From contig JAMWFC010000053.1 in the NCBI GenBank assembly GCA_027475525.1, positions 1,178,001 to 1,242,000 of the forward strand: 64,000 nucleotides of DNA. Reading direction: 5' to 3'. The stretch's first letter is position 1; every line of letters begins with the position of its first letter. Position numbers and translations under genes: made by a program. The notes below the pieces were generated by a model. That model was not told where the DNA came from and did not search any database. It saw only the letters and a program-made list of their open reading frames with translations. Origin of the DNA: Macrolepiota albuminosa (Eukaryota > Basidiomycota > Agaricomycetes > Agaricales > Agaricaceae). This document shows positions 1 through 11,893 of this stretch, one piece after another.

Positions 1-480
1 AAAGAGAGAATGATGTAAAAACACTACTCCTCCAAGGGACATGGTTTTTATATTTTTTAATGTGGGTGAGAGAGCGACAGAGCGCTCACCTGTACCGAGA
101 CATTTTCGGCCCTAATGTGCGTCCCAATGGCAGCTGGACTGAAAACGGCCATATGCCTTCAAAAGGGTGATAAAAATGAATGTGAACGTGTGCACTTGTT
201 GCGCGGAGGCCTCTCGAAAACGCTCCTTACCGTTGGATCCCGCATTAACGACGAACAATTCAATAACAGCAACTCGAGAAGGGTCTACTTATTCCGCTTT
301 GTCGCGAACGAAGCGTGGGATTTTTACACAGCCGAGTCAGCCAAATATCACGATACCGTGAAGTGATTTTCCTAACATACCTTTACCAACGGCTCTCATG
401 GTTTTTCTACGATAATGTTTGTCTACGCAGGTTTCAAACATCGAACCCGTACGACAATCATCAAAAATATCTTTTTCAGA

Positions 481-1636
481 CGCTACATCCAGCTTCCCTT
501 GCCATGTCGTACTCTTAGGCCTCGCCGGTTCAAGTTATCCGACGTCCTCGACTTATCTGGATGGACTATACCTCGTCTTCTAGTAGAAGGCCATGTCATT
601 CGCCTTCACTACACCAAGGCTCGTGATATTCGCCTGGCTTTCCCAGAGGGCACACATGGTTTTCTATACTATCATCATGAAAGAGGCACCCCGCTCTCAA
701 CTGGCGAAATACGGTTCCGCATCACTCCCGCAGACGACATAATGAACTTTAAGAAAGGAACAGACTTGACTACCCCGAACTATATCCCATGGTCCCTGTC
801 TCTCTTTCAGATATCAAACGTCGGCTTGTTGCCTTTCAGGAGCCTGCTAATCAGAGAGCGCTTAGTTGGTGAAGATCTGATCGAGTCCATGTCTGGCAAA
901 GCGCTCCGTGACCAGAAGAGGCCGTTGCATTATCTGGAACAGCCCTTTGTCCTCGATCTTCAAAGTAACAATTTTTTGCTCAAGGTCTTCGACGGGGAAA
1001 CCGTCACACCAATACGCTTTCAATGGCCCTTTCGGGACAGCAGGGTAAAGGTAAAGGCAAATCCATACAGTGGTATGTTTCCTAACTCCCTATGGCCAAT
1101 AATAACTTGACGCACAATCGACCGCTTTCCAACAGGCCACGTTCTCTTTCGTTTCGAACGATCAACCTTACCAGAACACAGTAACTCGTGTATTATCGTT
1201 GTACGCGTATTGAAAATACTGGAAGCGCCCCAACTAGTGATACCCCGTTACGACATGCATCTTCCCATGCCCAAAGAAGGAAAACTCTTATACACGGTTA
1301 ACAAGGACCGCCGGACAATATCTCCGTTTACTATTGACCTTGACAACCCCCCCGGTATATGGAAAGGTCTTAGTCTCCTTGTAAAGTGTGTATTTTCTTC
1401 TCTCCTTTTTTTCATACGAACAACCTTTTTTAACCTCACAGAAAGTGAATGAACCAGAGTATGCGTCTCCCACCAGAGATCGACGGCGGTACCCTCCTGT
1501 CTCGCTTCCGGCCATCCTTCGGCTTTTCGATGCCGTGAGCCTATTCGCTTACGTTTCATCATTGATATCCCGTGTCATCCTATTGAAGACAATGCTTCGT
1601 TGTCGACGGCGGTCGATACCCGCTACACGCGCTTGA
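481..1636 (+). CDS. hypothetical protein, spliced, Agaricomycete-type family
   Basis: Function unknown. Three exons can be read: 481-1072, 1136-1380 and 1442-1636. The introns start GTATGT and GTAAAG and end AACAG and CACAG, and both joins keep the frame. The first exon follows a TTTTTCAG acceptor, so a 5' exon upstream is likely but I could not fix it. Exon 1 reads a hydrophilic globular protein (DVLDLSGWTIP, then AFPEGTHGFLYYHHERG, then TPNYIPWSL); exon 2 continues VLFRFERSTLPEHSNSC and later LPMPKEGKLLYTVNKDR. From memory this layout resembles a basidiomycete-specific family without known role. The C-terminal exon is rich in Arg and hydrophobic residues and is the least certain part. The gene converges with MSH4, leaving about 270 bp between the stops. 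Confidence 0.6.
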
Positions 1637-1904
1637 TCTCAGTACAACATGGTCCTTGGACCATACTTGTGTGGCGCGCCGGGTAATGCTGAGAAAATCC
1701 ATCTGCCTATGACTGTAATTACATAACAATAAAGCAATTTTTCGCTGAAAAGAATCGGCCAACATGAGTGGACAACATTTAATCAAATTAACCAGAGGTT
1801 TTCATCTAATTCTCTAAGTGCATGTTCATGGTCAATTAAACTCGCGATTCCGGATCCCTGGAATTCGCTCCAGACAGGAGCGTGCCACAACTTGCCATCG
1901 TAAC
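1637..1904. other. intergenic region between convergent genes
   Basis: Short AT-richer stretch between the 3' ends of the + strand hypothetical gene and the - strand MSH4. It contains AATAAA-like A/T words near 1730 that could serve 3' end formation. I see no further gene in it. Confidence 0.4.
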
Positions 1905-4900
1905 TCATTTCATGTGCAAAAATGCCTTGGCAATGTCATCCTGGAAACGATGCAAATACGCAAGCAGTTCTTGGTCTGGAAGGGCAGAGTGTTCAAAGGC
2001 TTGAATGAGTTGCGTTCGAAGCTATGCATCGCACAAAGACACGTCAGTACCGCATCAGGTCTGTCCCCAAAAAGATTGAGACAAAAGGACGGATTACCCG
2101 AAGCAATGCCTTGCGCCTGACAGCCGCTTGACTGCTTTCGCTTTCTTCCTCGTGTCTCGCGTGAAGCGCAGCAAGAGCCTCTGCCACTCGCTTGCCTTCA
2201 ATCAAGACATCATTGGGTAAATCAGCAAGTCGCGCGAGTTCCAAGCCTAAGTGACTTCATTGATTTGCCTCTGATCAGATGCATACAATGAGCCGCACCG
2301 TAGTGATTCGAATCCTCTGGCGCACCATCGACAATCCTATTCAGGCTGAGTTTTAGGAAGATAGGTAATTGAATTATGGACACACTTGTATTGAAAAGTC
2401 ATTCCAATATTTGACGCCGACGGCCGAGACTTCTGATCATTTGTATGACATCAGTCAAATAATTGTCGATAAAGCAGTGTAACGATATGCTTCACATGAA
2501 CGGACAGATGAAGACTGGCGAATTGTCATTAGGGTTACGAGATGTAGCGTGAAGACGCACTTGATCACAGTTGGCTGGCGTGACAGTGTCAAAGTCAACT
2601 CTTGAAAGTGCCTTGAAAGAGAGTCTATGGATCAGAATGACAATGTTGAAATTAAATTGTTTTCAAGAATTACGTCGCAAAGAAAACAAATGGCTGCAAG
2701 AGGTAGGGACGTTTTCATCTTGGTTTTTCAATCATGGATCATTGAGTAATATCAGCGTACCTTGAGCGCGATGAGCTCTTCAGCAATAGCATGCGAAATG
2801 CCTAGACCATCTCTGGGTGACGTTCCACGACCCAGCTCATCAACAAGTACCAGGGAGCGGGGAGTGGCAAGACCTAGATCAAAGAGTCAAACCTACACGA
2901 TTCATTCTTTCATGCAACACAGGGGAAGAGACCGATGATCATGGCAGATGATGCCATCTCGCTTGCGAACGTGCTCAGACTCTTCTCCAGATCGTCGTCG
3001 TTAGATAGTCGTGTTAAGAGAGCATCATGGATCCTGATCATTGACTTAGTAGAGCAAGTTGATCGAAAGTGAGTAGTACCTGAAGCTTGCGTATTCAGCG
3101 GGAACAAAGCAACCAGTCATCGCCATTACAGCAAGCAAACCGATCTGCTTCAGATAGGTGCTCTTTCCTACCACGACTGTATATTGAAACGTAGGGTGGG
3201 CTTGAGTGCAAAGCTAACCTGACATACTAGAACAATTCATTGTTTCGAGGCACTTGATACTTACTTTGCAGAACTCACTTTGGCCCTTGTATGATCTGAA
3301 AAGAAGTAGAACCATCGCAGTATACATCATTGGGTACGAGAGTCCCTGCAGATTGTATAGTCTCCAGAATGGGATGACGCCCAGATTTGATAGCTAGAGT
3401 CCCTGTGAACTCTGGTCGAACTGAGAAAAAATTCTTCATTAATTAGATGCGAATAGATATTTCGGTGTCGTAGAAACCATAATTGTGCACTTATGATGTT
3501 TTATCAGACAGGAAAGAAAACCTTGTAGTCGTAGTTGATGACATACTGATTGATGAATGAGCAAAGGACCACAGCATATCCACAAGGGCGACCTCGTGAA
3601 GAAAAGTCAAATCAGGAGACGAGCAGCACGAAAACTAGAGCCGACCGCTTCGGATGCTTTGTACAGTGCGCCGATATGCACAAGGATCTCAGCCACAAGA
3701 TCTTGCACTATTCTTGGTGAAGCGCATCACGTTTGTCAGAGAACAAACCAGTTGAACGACCACTAACTTGTCACTCAGCATCAGGGTCTCGTCTAAAGCA
3801 TCTTTCATCCTTGCGTTCATCTTTTGCTGAGCAAATGATAGTTATCGTTTGTTCATCTCCAAATAGATACAAGACGCTTACCAGATCCAGACTTGTGAAG
3901 ACCCACTTGCCCTTCTTGACAGAAATATTCAAAAACCCCGGGGGTAACTCCCCCTCGAGGTCCGTCTTCTTCAAAGTAAAAACGAACCCCGTTTCCTGGT
4001 ACACGAGAGTAAAAGGTAGTTCATGCTCTTCTGACAACGTTCGATTAAGTTGAAAGATGTCTCCGACATTCTCTTTAAATGTTTCTCGCGCAACGTCCAA
4101 GAGACGATTGCGATGGGCCTACAGGATAAAATCAGTTGAATGATATCAATTGATGATTTTCGACGACCTTAACCGCATATACACGAGCATTTACAGCGCC
4201 TATACCGCCCTACACCGATACATTGTCAGAACGAGACTGCTTACATCCTCAAGCTTACCTTAGCAGGGGCTCCATCCTCGTTCAGACTAACGGTAACAAG
4301 ACTCTCTATCTTAGCAAGGCGCTCATCGGAGATCAACTGTTCAAAAGAACTCAATCACGATGAATGGAGTATAGCTTGGAAAAATTCTACATCGTGGATA
4401 ATTTTGAGCAACTGTGACTGACTTCCTGAGAGCGCCTTCTGCAGAAGCGGTAAATTCTTTACGACATTCCGAAGATTAAGCATTTGTAAAACCCTGGACG
4501 ATGCAACCTTGGCAGTGTTTGCAACACGAACTTCTTGGGAGGCAAGCTGATTGCCAATTTGAAAAATTAACAATATATGGTGAAAACACAATCTTACCGA
4601 GACAATCAACTTATCGAAATCCATCTTGTTGAAAGGCTTGAGTGCATCTCGGACCTCCGTGTACTTGTCCTCCTTCCTAATGAACTCTAAAAACGCACTC
4701 AATCTTGCTGTAATTAGATAAAGCTAACGACTACCTTCTACGACATCAAGTCGCGCGTCGATCGAAGTTTGGACTGCTCGAGAGATTACCTCCAAAGAGA
4801 CATTGAAGAACGTTTTAAGTAAAGTACCTGTAATTGGCGAGAGTATGTTGACTCTCAGAAGCCGCGATGCCATTGCAGTGTATGAATGATTTAAAATTCT

Positions 4901-5854
4901 GGACCTCGAGGTCAGAAGACACAATTTGAATAAGAGGTCTCATGCACACCCGAAAAGCGAGTGCAACGACTTCTTGTAAGTCATGTTTTCTACAAGTTCC
5001 AAGTTTCTAGCAGTGTCCGGATCAATCATCATCGTCCCCTCCACTGGGACGTAACGAATGCGCAAGGATTCAGCAGCGAATCTCGTGTTCATTTTAGCCT
5101 CTGCGTGTTTGAACAGCGCACATGCAGCAGACAAGGCGTAGTATCTAGAATTTCATCGTATAAACAGAATGTGTGTATGAGAAACGGAATATATGCACTT
5201 GTTTGAAACGGCTATCACGGTGCCTGCGCGTTCGTCGTCTTCGACACAGAGCTGCAGAATGAACTCGAGGCCTAAATAATGAGTCCGTTTGGGAACTCTC
5301 GTCGTCGAGCAAAGACTTTCATACATACCACCCGAGTCGTTCCAGTATCTCCTTGCAACAGGCTCGAGACATACTCCTGGAAACTCTTCTTGGATAACTT
5401 GCACCAGGAGGGACGTTGCAAACGGTCGTTTGCCCGAAGATCCTAACGGAACGTCGCATACAGAAATAAAGGTGTCTGGAACAAGCACAAGACAAGGCGG
5501 ATGCAAATGCATCTGATGTAGAGTTTTAACGTATGTCTGGCAATCTGCCAACTTCGTAATGTATCAGATAGATTACGATCAAAAAAAAAAGGATGCTAAA
5601 ACCTGGACAAGCATGACCTGCCCTGTATCCTTGTTAAGTGCTGCCATCCCGACCTCCCTCGCAACGCCTCGTCCTTCTAAAAGAGCAATAACATGGTTAC
5701 CCTCACACTTCGCCGACATAGCAGTCATAGGTCGCGCTGTCGTTGGACGCGATAGACACCATGAACGTCGTCCAGAGGTATGTGGACGCGATGTCTGCGT
5801 CGCCTGAGTGGCTGGTCGGGAAGGGTCATCAGAGGTTGAACGGCTCATCATCAT
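1905..5854 (-). CDS. MSH4: MutS homolog 4, meiotic crossover protein
   Basis: MSH4 pairs with MSH5 to bind and stabilise Holliday-type recombination intermediates in meiotic prophase; it does not do mismatch repair. The gene is split by many ~50-75 bp introns. Recognisable blocks in coding order are the N-terminal [10 protein letters not shown] (about 5690), [13 protein letters not shown] to RRYWND (5490-5330), [16 protein letters not shown] (about 5000), [11 protein letters not shown] (about 4610), [19 protein letters not shown] (3420-3340), Walker A GPNMSGKST (3286-3150), a HDALLTR/STFASEM block (about 2970-3030), Walker [10 protein letters not shown] (about 2815-2850), and the C-terminal [13 protein letters not shown] helix region. 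The last intron is 2022-2097, phase 0, and the final exon 1905-2021 ends FLHMK before TGA. The chosen start is the first of three consecutive ATG codons at 5854. No broken exon was found, so the gene looks functional. Confidence 0.9.
3219..3226 (-). other. MSH4: 8-nt micro-exon of MSH4 inside Walker A
   Basis: The upstream exon ends at 3279 after GGG CCA AA. An intron 3227-3278 (GTGAGT to TTCTAG) follows, then the 8-nt exon TATGTCAG, then an intron 3168-3218 (GTTAGC to GGTAG), then the exon starting GAAAGAGC at 3167. Joined, these pieces give the codons for G-P-N-M-S-G-K-S-T, the canonical MutS Walker A motif. No other splice choice I tried gives that motif, which makes the micro-exon reading strong although it is not tested by RNA. 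Confidence 0.8.
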
Positions 5855-6004
5855 GGACGTAAGCAATCAATTACTTTAGCAAGATTGACGTCTATGCGCT
5901 GACTATATTACATAAGTAAATTGACCAGGTCTGTGTCTCCTCTCTTGAACCGTTTTCAATATAACTTTCTATCCATCGTCATGAGCATCAACGCGCGCGT
6001 CAGA

Positions 6005-6708
6005 TCACCGTTTATGGCACATCGTACAAGCGTGCTTCCTTTCTCGTGAGAGGCCATCCTCATGCGCCGGCTGAGCTGGATGAGGCTTCACAGGCTGTGT
6101 CATAGGGGCTTGCTGCGCCTGGCTGCTGCGAGTAGTGTCAGAGGGCGCGCGAAAAGAAACTTGAGGCGGGTTCTTTGTATCGTTGCGTGCTGAGGTCTGG
6201 TTGAGCAAGACAGCCATAGATGCAGGGGTGGGGCGTTGTGCGGCCGGTGAAAGAACCGATGATTCGATTGCGTAGGTTGTTTGGCTCCTTTTATTTGACG
6301 CAAATTCACGCTCAGCTGAACCTGCGGTACGTGAGGTACAGACGCTAGAGGAAGTCCGTGGAGAAATTCGGCGCCTGCAGTCCATTGCCATTGCTGCGAG
6401 GGAAAATCCATTATTGCCTCGGCTTGAAGGCCACTTGTTGAAACCCGGCCGGAGATCCCCAGTCCGGTGGCGCACAGACTAGTGTTGGACAGGTTCAGCG
6501 GGGACCCGCTGACTGGCTCTCCGCGGTCAGTGGGGTATCGATACCCTTGATGTGGATATGTGAGTGATGATCCTCTGGAGAAGTTTGCAAGATCCAGCCC
6601 AGTCGGCGACGCATAGCTACTACTGGACGCGGTCTGTCCAAGGTATGATGGCTGCATATGATAGATGTCTTGGTGAGGAAAGGGATGAGGATGATACTGT
6701 GTCTGCAT
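6005..6708 (-). pseudogene. putative C2H2 zinc-finger regulator, cut off in the first finger
   Basis: The reading begins MQTQYHPHPFPHQD and runs through Ser/Pro/Gln-rich low-complexity sequence, the usual N-terminal half of fungal C2H2 transcription factors. A change of frame, perhaps an intron between about 6470 and 6345, leads to a frame ending SRERKHACTMCHKR and a stop. KHACTMCHKR is the start of a C2H2 finger (C-x2-C), but the histidine pair and following finger are absent, and only about 150 bp remain before the MSH4 start. I searched the 150 bp for an exon carrying the rest and found none. It is either a truncated gene or one whose last exons were lost. Function beyond DNA binding cannot be inferred. 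Confidence 0.5.
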
Positions 6709-7136
6709 CGTTAGTGACTTGGAAAGCGGGTGACTGGACCTGCCCTCCTGTAGTTATATATTCGATGAAGCTCATACGTGCAACGCTCCCCTTAAACGAG
6801 GTGGGAATTCTGAAGACTGCCCACCTGCCACGATATTTTTACGTACGCGGAACGGCAATTCAACCGCTTGTTTCGATCTCAACCAGAGAAACTATATTAT
6901 AATCGTGTCTCGTGCATGCATTCCATTTAATGTGACCCCGATACCGTGCACCATGTGTATCAGGTAGGATTTCGTTTCGCAAGTGTTGGCTACCCTTCAG
7001 GGTCGGTCGACTACTTCCAGGGTCAGCTCAAAGAAGCTGAGCGGATCAGTAATTTCGGGGCGTGACATCTGGCACTCCGTTACATCGAAATGAGCATTAT
7101 AACCCACCAGTAACTTATTATTTTGACCTGAATTTG
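6709..7136. other. non-coding stretch upstream of the C2H2-like gene
   Basis: No gene recognised. It should contain the promoter of the - strand C2H2-like gene and it runs into the CATGTG-rich repeat. No TATA box or other site stands out. Confidence 0.3.
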
Positions 7137-7727
7137 CTCGGGGAGCACGTGAGATTGATGCATGTGACCAGCGCATGTGATTCGGGATCTCCCGGGCACA
7201 TGATCAGGTTCAGTGTCAGAAAGCTGCCCTAAAGTTGAGGGGCTGCTTAAATATATGTTGCTTATCAACTGCTTTTGTTTGATCTCCCACCATCCAAGTA
7301 ATTGCATGTGAGACCAGCACATAAGTTCAGCACACGTGTCCCAGGATTTGCTGGGCACATGATCTCATAAGTTTTCCTGCCATACTTACTAATAGATGCA
7401 TGTGAGACCAATCTATGTTATCAGTTCATGTGACTCGGGATTTGCTGGCCACATGATCTTGTAAGTTTTTCTATTATATGCACAGTTGCACATGAAACTA
7501 ATACATGTGACCAGTGCATGTGATTTGGGATCTCCCAGGCACATGATCAGGTTTAGTGTCAGAAAGCCACCCTGAAGTTGAGGGGCTGCTTAAATATACA
7601 TTGCTTGCTTACTACGTTATCTTATTTGTTCTTCCACCATCCAAGTAATTGCACATGAGATCAGGTCATATGTTTAGCACATGTGACCCAAGATTTGCTG
7701 GGCACATGATCTCGTAAGTTTTCCTAC
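7137..7727. repeat. CATGTG/CACATGATC tandem repeat, left part
   Basis: Degenerate tandem repeat. A block running CATGTGACCAGYGCATGTGA and on through GGGCACATGATCAGG recurs at about 7157 and 7500, giving a period of roughly 345 bp. Inside it, shorter blocks with CATGTGA, GATTTGCTGG and CACATGATC followed by TAAGTTTT recur every ~90 bp. The array is interrupted by Ty3-A and continues at 62802-63000. It has no coding content. Confidence 0.6.
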
Positions 7728-8598
7728 TGTCAGATTCCACTGAATTGGGGGCTTTCCAAGAAAGCAACGCTCTTACGAGGCAGACTTGATCTATGGATAC
7801 TCGGGTGTCTGGAACTCCAGACTGAGCTCCAGGGTTCAAGACATGAACAGGGGATTCATGGAGTAAGGGACTTAGTCCGGGAATCAGATGAAGTCAAAAG
7901 AATTGAGGGGATGAAGTTGAGTTGAGAGCCGGAGGTTCTAAGATGAGACCCAGTTAGTAATCAGATGAAGTCAAAAGAATTGAGGGGATGAAGTTGAGTT
8001 GAGAGCCGGAGGTTCTAAGATGAGACCCAGTTAGTAAAGCTTAAGTCACAAAGTGCGTACCAGTCTTAAGAGCACGTGAACAAGTTAAGCATGCCAGTCA
8101 GAGCGTGCCAGTCAAGCATGCCAGTCAGTGCATACCAGTCAATCAAAAGGGCACACAAGCAATCAAATGTGATATCAAGACTGGCGAATACAACGGAGAA
8201 CTACGCTATAAGTACTACAGGGCTGGGTCCAGGTTTCTGGGTTCTAGAGTGTCTGGGATAAGTTCTGTGGGACATTGAGTAGCAGTAGGGGGGCTGTATA
8301 CCAGAATCACGTGTGTGGGGCATGCAATCAGTTGGCGTGGAGGGAGTTGTGATGTGCGATGCATGATGGCCAGAAGCGAGTAGCGTGATCTGATCGTTGA
8401 TCATAGCTTTGATGGTGGTTGGTCCCGGAGTCCATGATGCAGGGTTGCTGGAGGTGCTGGGTGATCGTGGTCTTTGATGCATGTGATGATGGTGTCAGTA
8501 GTTGTGATGGCAGGGCGCGTTTGTGGGGTCAGAGAGAGGGTCCCGGATAGAGTTCCGAGGGTGTTCCAGGGTGGTTTCGGAGGGGAGGGGTCGTGACA
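7728..8598 (-). repeat. 3' LTR of Ty3-A
   Basis: Pairs with 61960-62801 and with the solo copy 11894-12600. Shared blocks are the terminal GGGCTTTCCAAGAAAGCAACG-like segment, CTTGATCTAYGGATACT, the AGTACTAC region and the end GGGGTCGTGACA. It contains one 77-bp tandem duplication (7882-8035), without which it would be 794 bp. Confidence 0.8.
7882..8035. repeat. tandem duplication, period 77 bp
   Basis: Two adjacent copies starting AATCAGATGAAG at 7882 and 7959, inside the Ty3-A 3' LTR. The other Ty3-A LTRs lack it. Probable assembly artefact (see findings). Confidence 0.9.
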
Positions 8599-9099
8599 TC
8601 ACCTCTCCTCAGTGCTGAGACCCTCCAAGGCATGCGTAACTGGCGGCCCAGGCCAGGGTCCAAAGCATGGAATCCGGCACATGTCCTGACACGTAGCAAA
8701 AAGAAATTTTACCATCAAACTCAACCATGTCACGTACACCGACGCATTCCCTGATGCCTCCACCTACTAACAAAGTCGCACCCCTGATTGTATGGGAAGC
8801 CCAGGATGCATGGTACTGGGCTCGAATTGACTGTGAGCACATGGCGGTGCTTGTGCAGCAACGTGAGTGCCTCCTGCATCGCCCTGTGTTATCTTTACTA
8901 ACTTTTTTTTTTTTTTTTTTTTTTTTTGAAGTAGCATTTGTGATAGTTTGAGAGCCGACACCCTTGGCAAGACTCTCATGCCCACTCAGCTGCACACCTG
9001 GAATTGAAACCAGGTTTCACAAAGGGGCAGCTTTTCAGGTTCTCCACAGGGAAATGCATTTACACACATTGTGTGGGACTTCTGGCCTATACTTTAAGT

Positions 9100-11893
9100 T
9101 CACCCAACTCCGTTCCTCAAGTTATGCCAACTACCCACTAAAACCCTGTCTTGTAGCACATTCTCTTGGCTTGTTAAAGCACTAAGGTCTACTATTCCTG
9201 TATTTTCCCAGGTTTCCACCACTAACGGTTGGGGGATTGCTTTTTTGCTGAGCTTCCTGTCCATTAATTTTAAGTCCAGCTTGGCCCTGTTTGTGAGGGC
9301 CTTATTCCATCTACTTATAACTTCTAGTGGTGTGTATTGGGTTCCGTTATTATTTATCACTCTTTCGCATCTTATCAACCATATGAAATGCGCCGCTTCA
9401 GTTACCAAGATTTTGTAGAGCCATGTTAGCCCTGGTGTGGTGCGGCCCTCTCCATCTTTAAAGCTTGTTAGAAGACAGCTCAAGACTGTGGGAATGTCCT
9501 GTTTTGGCAGATCCTCCCCTGTTCTATTCCTCCACACATTTCTTACTCTCTCCTACACTAAGTCCTGTCCTATGCAGGAGCACCCAGAGACAATATGACT
9601 CATGGATTCAACGTTGTTGTTCTGACTACATATGCCTCGGTTTTTAAGTTCCTGGTCTATTGTAGCTTTGTCCCAATAGGAACCCACCTTGTATGCATCA
9701 TGCATACACTTCCAAAGGAAGACTCTCAATGGTCTTGACAGGTCTCTATCCTGTATGCTCTTCCAGATCTGCCTCTCATTTGGCACCTTTTTATTATGTC
9801 TCTCCACTGCTCTCATTATGTCATCCACCATCTTTCTAGTTCTTGCCCTGACCAGGGCTGGGGCATTGAATTTTATTGACTTGTATGCTATAGCCTGAGT
9901 TATCTTTGACAGTTTTACTCTAGTTAGGTACAGTTCCATGGGGATGGGGGGGAGAATCATAAGTTGGTTGTCACTTAGCGCTGACTTAGCTGAGAAGTTT
10001 GCCCTTTTCTCATCTTCTGTGTATGGGAAGTCCCTTAACTAGTTAAAGTATACTGGGGCTGCATGCATTATTAGCCACCCAGCCACGGTTTTTAGCAGGC
10101 CTGCATTCCTCATTCCCAGGAAGCCTTTGTCTTCATTTTCCTATATGTCCTCAGTTAGTGACGCAATGCTTTCATGTGACCTGATGCTTATTGTCAGCAG
10201 GGCTTTTGTACCTGCTCCAAGAGAGGCTAGGATTATTGCCAGCAAGTTTTTGCTTCTTCTATCTTGTTCCGATGCTGGCCACTTCTTGCTCAGATCAAGG
10301 TCCATCCTCCCCTTAAATACGATACCTGCTCTGATGTGGGGGGAGTCTGTGGTCTTCCTCAGGCTTATTTTCCCTTTTACAGTTGCCTCTAGGGAAGCTT
10401 GGTCTGTGTTGCCAGGCGTTGGGAAATATAGGGTGTTGTACACTGGGCCTGTAGTAAAAATCCTGAAAATGTCTGCAACCTGGCCCTTAGTTGTAAGTCT
10501 GGCATCAAAAACACTCTTTCCTTGCTCAGCATCTTTGTCATTTAGGCTACCTCCTCTGTCCAACCTATCATCAGGTTGCATGGCTCTCGGGTCCCACTTT
10601 TTGGGGAGGATATCAAGCATATCCTGTGCCCTGGATTCACAAGCATTAGGCTGTAGACAGCCATTGGAGTTCTCTATTTCCATGCAATTTGCACATTCGC
10701 ACTTGTCCAAACTAAGGTGATTATTATTCTGTAGCTTTCCTGCTAGTTTTTCCATATCTTCTACTAGAATTGTCTTATGGTTGTTTTTAAGGCACTCCAC
10801 TATCTTCTCTTGATTCATTCTTCTTATCTTGTCTGCAGCCAGGTAGTACCATATTGACATATTTCTTAGAATAGATCTATTAAAGGCAAGACCTTCCGGC
10901 CTCACATTGAACTCTGCCACTGTTTTAAATAAATTTATTATATCAGGGCTTATGTCTTTCCAGGGAGCGAGCTTTGTTTTCCACATCTGCAGGAAGAGTG
11001 ATATTCTTATTCTTTTATCCACATTTTCCCAGCCTTTGGGGTTTTCTCTGCCATCAAGCATCAGCTACCAGGGCCCACAGAGGATGGTCTTGGCTGAAAT
11101 TTAGATACAATTTTAACCACATGACATTAATCGCGCATCAGCTACCAGGGCCCACAGAGGATGGTCTTGGCTGAAATTTAGATACAATTTTAACCACATG
11201 ACATTAATCGCTTTATTCCTAGTTTTTATATCTACTAGGAACCTGCCTCCTTTTTCAAAGGGCTCAAACATTGTTCTCTCATTAACCAGTGAGCTCTTCC
11301 CTGCCCACACAAACTTCACTACTCTTCTAGCCAGCAGTTTCTCTGTCTGAGGAGACATTCTTTGGACCTGCACCAAGTATTGAGACATTACTGCCACCAC
11401 CATTTGGGCAATCAAACGTCTCCCCTCCATGGTAGGATTACTTTTATTCCAGTTTGCAAGACTCTTGTCAATTTTCTCTAGTACATTAGTCCATGGGGCA
11501 TTTAGATCCACCGTATTTCCAAACCAGGCCTCTAGGATGTGTATTAGTACCCCTTCATTAGCAATTTGGATGTTGGCTGGGATTTCTGGCCCTCCTGATC
11601 TGGTTATCCTTTCACTTAAAACTTATGCCCTGTATTCTGGTGTCCCAATCAGAATTATCTCTGTCTTGTCTACATTAAAGTTCACTCCAGATGCTATACA
11701 CCAATTTTCAAGGATGAGGTTGAGGTTATTGAGGTTGTCATCCACTGACAAGAATGTGGTAGTATCATCCGCAAAAAGGTTCGCAATTAGTTTCTCTACA
11801 CTTCCAGGTATTTTATACCCTCTGAGGTCTGATTTCCTGAGTGATGCAGCCAGGAGCTCAATGGCTAGATCAAAGAGAAGGCACGAGAGTGGG
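9100..11893 (-). pseudogene. LINE-1 ORF2, C-terminal part (RT end, RNase H region, C-terminal region)
   Basis: Fragmented remains of the second half of ORF2. Reading the - strand from 11893, LLFDLAIELL and FADDTTTFLSVDDN give reverse transcriptase motif C (FADD). TMEGRRLIAQMVVAVMSQYL follows as in LINE-2. The RNase H region (about 10140-10720) is unrecognisable catalytically. The C-terminal stretch LRVFLWKCMHDAYKVGSYWD (about 9750) matches the LINE-2 equivalent LWKAMHNVYKVGAYWQ, although its zinc knuckle has lost residues. A 77-bp duplication lies at 11058-11211. Confidence 0.75.
11058..11211. repeat. tandem duplication, period 77 bp
   Basis: Copies start GCATCAGCTACC at 11058 and 11135 in LINE-1 ORF2. 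The translated segment LYLNFSQDHPLWALVADA is read twice, which LINE-2 does not show. Probable assembly artefact. Confidence 0.9.

Noticed and set aside
8727..8951. + strand frame ending in a long phenylalanine run and the - strand lysine-run frames at 8767-8995
   Set aside because: The F and K runs are the LINE-1 A tail. Only the first 136 bp of the + frame (to the GTGAGT donor) are kept, as exon 1 of the antisense gene.
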